Shown here: piece by piece, positions 10,191 through 17,248 of the stretch
Numbering within the stretch: position 1 is the first letter of the stretch
How the letters are laid out: every line of letters begins with the position of its first letter
DNA from: CALMFQ01 sp964495595
GTDB lineage: Bacteria > Pseudomonadota > Gammaproteobacteria > Burkholderiales > SCOH01
Direction of reading: 5' to 3'
Assembly (NCBI GenBank): GCA_964495595.1
Contig: CAZBWH010000010.1
Location: forward strand, 1 to 58,689
DNA length: 58,689 nt
Notes under the pieces: generated by a model
Database searches by the model: none
Seen by the model: the letters and a program-made list of their open reading frames with translations, nothing else
What the model was told of the DNA's origin: nothing
Position numbers and translations under genes: made by a program

Positions 10191-10986
10191 CACGTACCCA
10201 GAACCAGCGATCGGGAACGAATTGCCCCATGCCAGGCCGATAGCCGGCTTTCAGCGATTGCCAGGTATACTCCTGCGCTTCACGGATGGCTTCGGGCATT
10301 TCCATGCCCACTGCCAGACAGGCCGCGATCGCCGAGGCCAGTGTACAACCCGAACCATGGTAGCTGCCTGACAAACGCTGCCAGCTGTCAGCACGCACCT
10401 TGCCACCGCGGTTGTACAGCGTATTGACAACCTGATGAGTATTTTCGTGCGTGCCGGTAATCAGTACGTACTCGCAGCCCAGGCCACGAATTCGCCGGGC
10501 ACATTCATCCAGCGACAGCTCACTGTCGTCATCATCGACCAAGCGACGAGCTTCAATCGAATTGGGTGTGATGACCATGGTGTGTGGAATCAGCAGGTCA
10601 CGCATGGCAGCGATCAGTTCATCGGTGGCAAATTCGTCACCGGCACCGGATGCCAGGACCGGATCGAGCACCAAGGGAATGTCGGGGTAATCAGCCGCAA
10701 TTTCGGCAATGACCGCAACATTGTCGGCACTGCCAATCACGCCAACCTTGAATGCTGCCACAGGCATGTCTTCCAGGATCATCCGGGCCTGATCGGCAAC
10801 CCAGTCAGCTTCCATTGACAGCAGATCGTCGACCCCTACCGTATCCTGAACGGTAATGCCGGTAACCACCGACAGGGGGTGACAACCCAGGCTGGCCAAT
10901 GTCAGGATATCGGCCTGTAGACCGGCTCCGCCGGAGGGGTCGGTTGCGGCAAAGGTGAGAACAATTGGAAACGGTCTGGAGGACAT
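10165..10986 (-). CDS. thiD: Hydroxymethylpyrimidine/phosphomethylpyrimidine kinase ThiD
   Basis: 273-residue ribokinase-fold kinase phosphorylating hydroxymethylpyrimidine twice for thiamine synthesis. TFAATDPSGGAGLQADI at the N-terminus binds the pyrimidine, and HGSGCTLASAIAA near residues 211-223 carries the catalytic anion hole. Length matches the family. It is the first gene of thiD-thiE; a TAGAAT hexamer at 11024-11029 (minus strand) would place its start site about 30 bases upstream. Confidence 0.95.
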   Translation of the reverse strand: MSSRPFPIVLTFAATDPSGGAGLQADILTLASLGCHPLSVVTGITVQDTVGVDDLLSMEADWVADQARMILEDMPVAAFKVGVIGSADNVAVIAEIAADYPDIPLVLDPVLASGAGDEFATDELIAAMRDLLIPHTMVITPNSIEARRLVDDDDSELSLDECARRIRGLGCEYVLITGTHENTHQVVNTLYNRGGKVRADSWQRLSGSYHGSGCTLASAIAACLAVGMEMPEAIREAQEYTWQSLKAGYRPGMGQFVPDRWFWVRDDNEPATD

Positions 10987-11011
10987 CGACGGCTACTTTC
11001 GCCAAATCGGT

Positions 11012-11029
11012 TAGAATAATGGGATTCTA
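11012..11029. promoter_or_regulatory. Facing -10-like hexamers between thiD and the M48 gene
   Basis: TAGAAT (11012-11017) and its exact inverted copy ATTCTA (11024-11029) are 6 bases apart. The inverted copy is well placed as the -10 of thiD. The plus copy could serve the M48 gene but would leave a leader of about 150 bases. No strong -35 was found for either. Confidence 0.35.
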
Positions 11030-11168
11030 GCCGAAGCAGCAATAATGGTTGGATGCGCAACTTGCCATATTGCATCTGATCGGCTGGCCGGTTTTGCAGG
11101 CACACTAAAGTATCTTCCTGACTGAAGCGCCGTTTTTTCGGGAATGACCTACAACGCACATATCCATC

Positions 11169-12008
11169 ATGATCGTGAAACGTGTAATTTTTCCATTGAT
11201 GCTGGCAAGCATGCTGGCTGGCACGGGTTGCCAGTCGGTTCGTACTACCTCTGGTGGTGCGATCGGCGTTGACCGCGAGCAGAAAATGGCGCCCTCGTGG
11301 TTGCTGTCGGAGCAACAGGTTACGCAAGCTGCGGCACAATCGTATTCCCAGACCCTGAGCTCTGCCCGCCAGTCGGGGCGACTGAACACTGATACGGTCA
11401 ATGCCAAAAGAATCAATGCCATCGCCCAGCGATTGATACCGCATGTAGGCATTTTCCGCGGTGATGCGCTCAACTGGCGCTGGGAAGTCAATCTTGAGAC
11501 CCGTGACGAACTGAATGCATATTGCGCTCCGGGTGGCAAAATCATGTTTTTTACCGGCATCATCAACCGTTTGAAGCTGACCGATGATGAAATCGCCGCC
11601 ATTATGGGGCACGAAATGGCCCATGCATTGCGTGAGCATGGCCGGGAAGCAATGTCTCGTGACATGGCCCGTCAACTGGGAATGAATGTACTGGCCATGA
11701 CTGGCAAGGTCAGCACCGAAAAACTCGACCTGATCAACCAGGGCAGCGGCATGTTCCTGCTCAAATACAGCCGCGACAACGAAACCGAGGCCGACCTGTT
11801 GGGACTGGAACTGATGGCGCGTGCCGGATACAACCCGAATGCCGCAGTCAGCCTGTGGGGCAAGATGGCTGCGGCCTCCAACGGAGGCCCACCGGTCTGG
11901 CTGTCCACTCATCCATCCAGCCAGGCGCGACAGGAAGAACTGCGCAGCAAGAGCGAACGGGTAATGCCGCTCTACGAACAGGCTCGCAAGGGTAAGGGCA
12001 AGCGCTGA
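11169..12008 (+). CDS. M48-family metalloprotease lipoprotein
   Basis: 279-residue zinc protease of the BepA/LoiP type that acts at the outer membrane or in the periplasm. The signal peptide MIVKRVIFPLMLASMLAGTGC ends in a lipobox-like LAGTGC. The zinc site HEMAH (HExxH) lies near residues 145-149 within GHEMAHALREHGRE, and the third ligand region NETEADLLGLELM follows about 60 residues later. Homologues degrade misassembled outer-membrane proteins. The next gene, hemJ, starts 6 bases after the stop. No clear Shine-Dalgarno precedes the ATG. Confidence 0.9.
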   Translation: MIVKRVIFPLMLASMLAGTGCQSVRTTSGGAIGVDREQKMAPSWLLSEQQVTQAAAQSYSQTLSSARQSGRLNTDTVNAKRINAIAQRLIPHVGIFRGDALNWRWEVNLETRDELNAYCAPGGKIMFFTGIINRLKLTDDEIAAIMGHEMAHALREHGREAMSRDMARQLGMNVLAMTGKVSTEKLDLINQGSGMFLLKYSRDNETEADLLGLELMARAGYNPNAAVSLWGKMAAASNGGPPVWLSTHPSSQARQEELRSKSERVMPLYEQARKGKGKR

Positions 12009-12014
12009 CCACCG

Positions 12015-12437
12015 ATGGACAATACCTACCTCTGGCTGAAAGCCTGGCACATCATTTTCGTGATCAGCTGGTTCGCCGGCCTGTTTTACCTGCCACGCCT
12101 GTTCGTCAACCATGCTATGGTCGAAGATCAACCCACCCGCGACCGGCTGGCGTTGATGGAACACAAGCTATACCGCTTCATGACTCCATTAGGTATGCTG
12201 GCGATCATTCTCGGCATCTGGCTGTGGCAGGCTTACGGCTTCAGCGGTGGCTGGATGCATGCCAAGCTGACACTGGTCAGCTTGCTGGCCGGTTATCATC
12301 TGTACTGCGGCCGCCTGCTGCGAGAATTTGCTGCCGGCCGCAACCGGCGCAGCCACGTCTGGTATCGGGTATTCAACGAACTACCAGTATTGCTGCTGTT
12401 TGCGGTGGTCATTCTGGTAGTGGTCAAACCATTCTGA
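12015..12437 (+). CDS. hemJ: Protoporphyrinogen oxidase HemJ
   Basis: 140-residue inner-membrane protein with about four helices, of the former UPF0093 family, that oxidises protoporphyrinogen IX in haem synthesis. Conserved HIIFVISWFAGLFYLPRLFV carries the essential N-terminal histidine, and MHAKLTLV the conserved lysine. It sits directly before hemL, which supports the haem role. Homology covers the full length. Confidence 0.93.
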   Translation: MDNTYLWLKAWHIIFVISWFAGLFYLPRLFVNHAMVEDQPTRDRLALMEHKLYRFMTPLGMLAIILGIWLWQAYGFSGGWMHAKLTLVSLLAGYHLYCGRLLREFAAGRNRRSHVWYRVFNELPVLLLFAVVILVVVKPF

Positions 12438-12456
12438 AAACAATCCGGGTAACGAT

Positions 12457-13737
12457 ATGACATCGAACAACCAAATCTTGTTTGAACGGGCACAACGCCA
12501 TATTCCCGGCGGCGTCAATTCACCGGTCCGGGCTTTCGGCAGCGTTGGCGGCACACCGCGTTTTTTTGTCAAGGGTCAGGGCGCGTACGTCTGGGATGCC
12601 GATGGCAAACAGTACATCGACTATGTCGGCTCCTGGGGCCCGTTGATTCTTGGTCATGCCCATCCGCAAGTCATTGACGCGGTCAAGCGGGCCGCTGAAA
12701 ACGGCTTGAGCTTCGGGGCGCCTACCGAACAGGAAATCGAACTTGCCGACCTCGTTTGCGACATGTTGCCTTCGGTAGAAAAACTCCGCTTGGTCAGCTC
12801 GGGCACCGAAGCCACCATGAGTGCGATTCGGCTCGCCCGTGGTTTTACCGGCAGGGACAAGATCATCAAATTCGAAGGCTGCTATCATGGCCATGCCGAT
12901 TCGCTGCTGGTCAAGGCCGGATCCGGCTTGCTGACTTTCGGCAACCCCAGCTCTGCCGGAGTGCCGGTGGCAGTGGCAGCCGATACCATCGTGCTGCAAT
13001 ACAACCATCCGCAACAGTTGGCCGACACATTTGCCGGCATTGGTGGGCAAATCGCCGCCATTATCGTTGAACCGGTTGCCGGTAACATGAATCTGATCCA
13101 GCCGACCGATGAATTCCTGCAGGCCATGCGCAGCCTGTGCGATCAGCACGGTGCCTTGCTGATCTTTGACGAAGTCATGACCGGCTTTCGTGTCGGCCCT
13201 GGCTGTGCCCAGGGACTGTTCGGAATCCGGCCGGATCTGACCACGCTGGGCAAGACCGTCGGTGGCGGCATGCCACTGGCCGCATTTGGTGGCCGTGCAG
13301 ATGTCATGGACAGGATTGCCCCGCTGGGCCCGGTATATCAGGCGGGCACGCTGTCCGGCAATCCGGTCGCCGTGGCTGCAGGCCTTGCCACTCTCAGGTT
13401 GCTGCGCGAGCCGGGGTTTTACGATCGCCTGGCAGCAGCCACCCGGCGAATGGTGGAAGGCTTGTGCCGGGTAGCTGGCGATACTGGCCAGACCTTTTCG
13501 GCCCAATCAGTTGGAGGGATGTTTGGCGTGTATTTTGCGGAACGCTGCCCATCGTCGTTCACGGAAGTGATGCAGGCAGACAAGGAACGCTTTAACCGCT
13601 TTTTTCATGGCATGCTCGATCAAGGTGTCTATTTCGCGCCTTCGGCATTCGAAGCTGGTTTTGTCTCGGCAGCCCATACCGATCTGGACATCGATGCCAC
13701 CATCAATGCTGCAGCCAAGGTCATGGCCAGGCTGTAA
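12457..13737 (+). CDS. hemL: Glutamate-1-semialdehyde 2,1-aminomutase HemL
   Basis: 426-residue PLP enzyme forming 5-aminolevulinate, the first committed tetrapyrrole precursor in the C5 pathway. RAQRHIPGGVNSPVRAF opens the protein. The PLP lysine lies in TTLGKTVGGGMPLAAFGG near residue 265, and LIFDEVMTGFR supplies the cofactor aspartate. It is 19 bases downstream of hemJ and ends before a likely terminator. Confidence 0.97.
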   Translation: MTSNNQILFERAQRHIPGGVNSPVRAFGSVGGTPRFFVKGQGAYVWDADGKQYIDYVGSWGPLILGHAHPQVIDAVKRAAENGLSFGAPTEQEIELADLVCDMLPSVEKLRLVSSGTEATMSAIRLARGFTGRDKIIKFEGCYHGHADSLLVKAGSGLLTFGNPSSAGVPVAVAADTIVLQYNHPQQLADTFAGIGGQIAAIIVEPVAGNMNLIQPTDEFLQAMRSLCDQHGALLIFDEVMTGFRVGPGCAQGLFGIRPDLTTLGKTVGGGMPLAAFGGRADVMDRIAPLGPVYQAGTLSGNPVAVAAGLATLRLLREPGFYDRLAAATRRMVEGLCRVAGDTGQTFSAQSVGGMFGVYFAERCPSSFTEVMQADKERFNRFFHGMLDQGVYFAPSAFEAGFVSAAHTDLDIDATINAAAKVMARL

Positions 13738-13764
13738 CCTTTCCCGTCTGACTGGCATCAATCC

Positions 13765-13804
13765 GGCGCAAACTGCCTCTGGCGGATTGCGCCTTTGTAC
13801 TTTT
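13765..13804 (+). terminator. Probable terminator of hemJ-hemL
   Basis: GGCGCAA (13765-13771) pairs with TTGCGCC (13787-13793); an inner GCC/GGC pair extends it across an internal loop. The stem is followed by TTTGTACTTTT, a moderately T-rich tail. Confidence 0.6.
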
Positions 13805-13881
13805 GCAGGCCACCGTGATTGTCGCGGCTCAAGTTTCCTGCTGCACTGCCGATGCATATTGCATTGCAGCATAATGAGTTG

Positions 13882-14154
13882 ATGATGATTTATACCCGCA
13901 TTTCCCGGATCAGGATGCCACTGCCAGCCAGCGAACTGACCCGATTGCCTGCCGATGACCCCGAACACTTCCGGACGGAAACGGCTGAGCTACCAGAGCA
14001 GTTGGCGGAACGACGCGCTGGCCAGGATCGTCGCATGCAACACCGTCGCCTGCAGCGAACTTCGCCCTGGCTGGATACCCGCTCCGGGCTTGATCGACGC
14101 CGGGCCGGCCGGCGGGCCAGTGATCTGCCGGAAGCGGTATCACTCAAGGTTTAA
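13882..14154 (+). CDS. Small Arg-rich protein with repeated RxGxDRR motifs
   Basis: About 90 residues, strongly charged. The C-terminal half has two copies of a motif, ERRAGQDRR and TRSGLDRRRAGRR, about 30 residues apart. This type of short proteobacterial protein is familiar but I know of no function. ATGs occur at 13882 and 13885, with an in-frame start further up at 13819; no strong Shine-Dalgarno decides. No signal peptide or membrane segment. Confidence 0.5.
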   Translation: MMIYTRISRIRMPLPASELTRLPADDPEHFRTETAELPEQLAERRAGQDRRMQHRRLQRTSPWLDTRSGLDRRRAGRRASDLPEAVSLKV

Positions 14155-14284
14155 ATGACGCCAAACAGAAATTAGAGCTTTAACCGCTATTGCGCTAATG
14201 GCGACGATAGAAATTATTGGCATGCAAGGCGCAGGCATATCCCATATAGTTTGGCCGTATATTAACAAATGATAATTTACTGCC

Positions 14285-14983
14285 ATGGATAGAATTCAAC
14301 GTACGCAAGATCGTTCCCGCCTTGGTCGTCTGCTGATCGAAAAGGGGATCATTTCCGAAGCCCAGCTTGATCGGGCGATTGCACAACAAAGGCAGTCCGG
14401 CCAGAAGCTGGGTGAGATTCTGACCGAATGGAACATCGCAACCCAGCGTCAGATCAACGGCGTATTGCGCCGCCAGCGGCACATGCGGGTCGCTGCCGCG
14501 GTCGCGACTGCACTGTTGGGGCCGATCCAGGCGTTTGCTGCGGCACCGGCTCCGGTGAGCCAGATCAGCGCAACACAATCTGCTTCACGGACAAGCGGTG
14601 GTTTGCAGGCCATGAGTGAAGACGAGATGGGTGATATCTCAGCCCAGGGGATTACCCAGGATGCACTGATGGATATTGCCCGTCACAGCAAAGATGGCGA
14701 TGGGCTGGAAGTGGTGAAGGATCTGGCCAAGCTGATGAATCCGGTATTGCAGATGCTGGAATCTGAAAGCACCATGAAAGATGTCGTGTACGATCCTGAG
14801 AATGCCAGGGCGGTGGTCAACAAGGACGGATCGGTTACCTTGCGGCTGCCCAGTTCGATCGGTGAGCTGAGCTTTCGCAATATCAGGGTGCAGGGTGACA
14901 CCAGTGGCGGCAGCTTGGGCAGCATCGTGATCCGGGGTATCGATTTGCGTGGCAGTTCGATTACGGTGGCCACCAGCCGCTGA
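14285..14983 (+). CDS. Hypothetical protein with GspE/MshE-type N-terminal domain
   Basis: 232 residues. Residues about 12-65 (LGRLLIEKGIISEAQLDRAI ... LGEILTEWNIATQRQI) resemble the small helical domain at the N-terminus of type II secretion/pilus ATPases, but no ATPase follows. A hydrophobic Ala-rich segment (about 68-88) comes next, then LQAMSEDEMGDISAQGI (about 107-123), which looks like the [ML]SDxELSxVxGQ motif of several secreted proteobacterial proteins such as those of Acinetobacter Fil-type pilus loci. The C-terminal part is beta-rich. The function is unknown. A TATATT at 14258-14263 could be its -10. It ends at a strong terminator. Confidence 0.75.
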   Translation: MDRIQRTQDRSRLGRLLIEKGIISEAQLDRAIAQQRQSGQKLGEILTEWNIATQRQINGVLRRQRHMRVAAAVATALLGPIQAFAAAPAPVSQISATQSASRTSGGLQAMSEDEMGDISAQGITQDALMDIARHSKDGDGLEVVKDLAKLMNPVLQMLESESTMKDVVYDPENARAVVNKDGSVTLRLPSSIGELSFRNIRVQGDTSGGSLGSIVIRGIDLRGSSITVATSR

Positions 14984-15000
14984 ATTCGCTCTCGCCGGCA

Positions 15001-15036
15001 CAAAAGGGTGAATCATTTGATTCACCCTTTTGTTTT
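15001..15036. terminator. Strong bidirectional intrinsic terminator
   Basis: CAAAAGGGTGAATCA and its exact inverted copy, separated by TT, form a 15-bp stem with A-run and T-run at the two ends (15001-15032, then TTTT). It lies between the convergent genes at 14285 and 15613 and can end transcription in both directions. Confidence 0.9.
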
Positions 15037-15058
15037 GGATGCTGCCCTTGCGGACTGA

Positions 15059-15613
15059 TCAGCGCTGGCGGCGGTAGATCAGCCCACCTTCCAGCAATAT
15101 TTCGTCTGCGGCGAGTGTTTCCTTGCACTGGTCGGCGCTGGTGCGTTCGAAGGTGCATATCTGCCCATCGAACATGACCGACGAGGCAATCGGTCTGCCG
15201 CCAAAATAGCCAATGATCTCAGCCGAGGCGTCGACCAGATGCGCTGCCACTGGCAACGGCTGGCGCTGTGGGGCGGTGTCGGCTGTCGCGGGAGTGTCCA
15301 GCCGGGGCGCAGGGCGCGAGTCTGGCATCAGTAGCTGGATGTATAACCGGTACAGCCACAGTGGCACTACGACGCGCAGCACGCGTTTTTGCGGGGTGAT
15401 GACACAGGTGACCGGAAAGCGGAAGCGACACTGTGCACATTCTGCGCGGGCAGCCAGCAGGATGCGTTCGTTGATGTTGGCTGCGATGCCGTGCATCTGT
15501 GCAGCAGACACTGTCTTGCCACAATGCGGGCATTTTTTGGCAAACTGCTGTACGCGATCACCGTTACGGAACTGGATCGGCAGGAAATGGCTGATTTTGT
15601 CGGACTTGACCAT
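15059..15613 (-). CDS. Hypothetical protein with paired CxxC zinc-ribbon-like motifs
   Basis: 184 residues from the ATG at 15613 (a longer TTG start at 15679 is possible). KCPHCGKTV and ECAQCRFRF, about 30 residues apart, could bind zinc. A hydrophobic stretch VLRVVVPLWLYRLYIQLLM follows, then a Pro/Ala-rich linker and a C-terminal part with a third CTF...C pair. I do not recognise the family. It is a single gene facing the strong terminator at 15001. Confidence 0.65.
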   Translation of the reverse strand: MVKSDKISHFLPIQFRNGDRVQQFAKKCPHCGKTVSAAQMHGIAANINERILLAARAECAQCRFRFPVTCVITPQKRVLRVVVPLWLYRLYIQLLMPDSRPAPRLDTPATADTAPQRQPLPVAAHLVDASAEIIGYFGGRPIASSVMFDGQICTFERTSADQCKETLAADEILLEGGLIYRRQR

Positions 15614-15728
15614 TGGCTCGGACGGGTGTGGAATAAATGCTGGCGGCAGAATATGCCAACGTATTCTAACCAACTGCAAGCTGGCTGGAAAGCAGTCTGT
15701 CGTCAGCCTGTATTCCTGCTGGCCGGGA

Positions 15729-16145
15729 TCATTCCTCCACGATCAATTCGCCTGCTTCGCCTTGTTCGACATGGGCTTGCAGAAAGCCAGCCTGATGGTT
15801 GCAATAAAAGCGGTAGGTGCCGGTGCGAGTGGGGGTGAAGGTCACGATGTTGTTTCGCTGCGAAATGAAGGTGTCGATCTTCATGCCTGCCTCGGCGGCG
15901 CGGATGACAAACTTGTGCTTGTTGACACCGTCGGGAATGCGAAACAGCAGTTCGACCGGTTTGCCGACCTTGACGGTGATCCGGTCCGGCCGGTAGTAAT
16001 AATTGCCGACATACACCTGCTGACGCTGTACGCCGTCCTCACCCATGACCGCAGCCCGCTCCTTGGGTTGATCCTTCGGGGAGGCCTGCACGGGAGCAGA
16101 CAGCAGGGCGGCGCTCAGCGCCAGCAGCAGGGGAATGCGGGTCAT
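15729..16145 (-). CDS. Periplasmic cupredoxin-domain protein
   Basis: 138 residues with a clear signal peptide (MTRIPLLLALSAALLSAPVQA). The cupredoxin fold shows RITVKVGKPVELLFRIPD, then a candidate histidine ligand in NKHKFVI, and FYCNHQAGFLQAH near the C-terminus with cysteine and histidine ligands. No methionine sits in the usual axial place, so the copper site may be unusual or weak. ATG 16145 follows AGGAG by 9 bases, better than the 16196 start. It is divergent from hemC across 156 bases. The electron partner is unknown. Confidence 0.82.
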   Translation of the reverse strand: MTRIPLLLALSAALLSAPVQASPKDQPKERAAVMGEDGVQRQQVYVGNYYYRPDRITVKVGKPVELLFRIPDGVNKHKFVIRAAEAGMKIDTFISQRNNIVTFTPTRTGTYRFYCNHQAGFLQAHVEQGEAGELIVEE

Positions 16146-16258
16146 CGAATTTTCTCCTCTTGGGTCAGTCTGTTGTAATGCTGCGCAGATTAGCACAATG
16201 CTGAGCGGGCCAGTGCCCGCTGCCCATGACAGTTGTCAAGTAGCTGGCAAAGCGGCCA

Positions 16259-16267
16259 TGCTAGAAT
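16259..16267 (+). promoter_or_regulatory. Extended -10 promoter of hemC
   Basis: TGCTAGAAT is a good extended -10 (TGn-TAGAAT) 35 bases before the hemC GTG. A TTGTCA at 16234 is 23 bases upstream, too far for a standard -35. A perfect 7-bp hairpin AGCGGGC-CAGT-GCCCGCT lies upstream at 16204-16221. Confidence 0.55.
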
Positions 16268-16301
16268 CTTCGCCATTAGCCACCCCGGTAGATTCCAGAT
16301 C

Positions 16302-17243
16302 GTGAACCAGAGTATCCAGACGCCCCGCAAGATTGTCATCGCTTCGCGCGAGAGCCTGCTGGCCATGTGGCAGGCAGAGCATATCCAGGCCCGCCTGCAG
16401 GCCCTGTACCCGGACACCGAAGTCAGCATTCTGGGCATGACGACCCAGGGTGACCGCATTCTGGATGTCACCTTGAACAAGATCGGTGGCAAGGGCTTGT
16501 TTGTCAAAGAGCTGGAGGCGGCTCTGGAAGAGGGGCGGGCGGACATCGCCGTGCATTCAATGAAAGATGTGCCGATGGTGTTGCCGGCCGGGTTTGTGCT
16601 GGCGGCAATCGGTGAACGGGAAGATCCGCGCGACGCTCTGGTGTCGGGGCGCTACGCTTCACTCGACCAGTTGCCGCCAGGCGCGGTGGTGGGTACCTCA
16701 AGCCTGCGGCGGGAATGCCAGATTCGCGCGCGCTACCCGCGTCTGCAGGTTCAGCCCTTGCGTGGCAATGTGCAAACGCGCCTGCGCAAGCTGGACGAGG
16801 GTCAGTACGATGCCATCATTCTGGCGGCGGCCGGCTTGCGGCGATTGGGGCTGGCCGAGCGAATCACTTGCCTGCTCGATACCTGTGACAGCCTGCCGGC
16901 AGTGGGCCAGGGCGCGCTGGGAATCGAGATTCGTGCTGATCGTGCGGATTTGCAGGCGTGCCTGGCACCGCTTAACCATCCGGCTACCGCAGCCTGTGTT
17001 CGTGCCGAACGCGAAATGAGCCGGCAATTGAATGGCAGCTGCCAGGTGCCGCTGGGCGGATTTGCCGAATGCCATGCCGGCCGGTTGCAGTTGCGTGGCT
17101 TTGTCGCCATGCCGGATGGTACCCGGCTGCTTCGAGCGGCTGATTCCGGTGCTCTGGATGAGCCGGAAGCGTTGGGAGCACGGGTGGCGGCGATGTTGCG
17201 TGAACAAGGTGCGGCCGAGGTCATCCGCTCGCTGGAGTACTGA
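16302..17243 (+). CDS. hemC: Porphobilinogen deaminase HemC
   Basis: 313-residue cytosolic enzyme that joins four porphobilinogens into hydroxymethylbilane. RKIVIASRESLLAMWQAEH, HSMKDVP, GTSSLRRECQI and RGNVQTRL give the substrate-binding arginines, and LNGSCQVPLGG (Cys near residue 245) binds the dipyrromethane cofactor. The start is taken at GTG 16302; the upstream TTG at 16233 would add 23 residues not found in the family and lies before the likely promoter. hemDX follows after 5 bases. Confidence 0.96.
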   Translation: MNQSIQTPRKIVIASRESLLAMWQAEHIQARLQALYPDTEVSILGMTTQGDRILDVTLNKIGGKGLFVKELEAALEEGRADIAVHSMKDVPMVLPAGFVLAAIGEREDPRDALVSGRYASLDQLPPGAVVGTSSLRRECQIRARYPRLQVQPLRGNVQTRLRKLDEGQYDAIILAAAGLRRLGLAERITCLLDTCDSLPAVGQGALGIEIRADRADLQACLAPLNHPATAACVRAEREMSRQLNGSCQVPLGGFAECHAGRLQLRGFVAMPDGTRLLRAADSGALDEPEALGARVAAMLREQGAAEVIRSLEY

Positions 17244-17248
17244 GCAGC

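Noticed and set aside
10902..12164. 420-codon minus-strand frame
   Set aside because: Shadow of the M48 protease gene; no family resemblance and it crosses thiD's start.
15213..16178. 321-codon plus-strand frame
   Set aside because: Runs antisense through the zinc-ribbon-like and cupredoxin genes, which have a signal peptide, motif and Shine-Dalgarno.
16204..16221. Hairpin AGCGGGC-CAGT-GCCCGCT as a terminator
   Set aside because: It lies between divergent genes upstream of a likely hemC promoter and has no T-run; its role is unclear.
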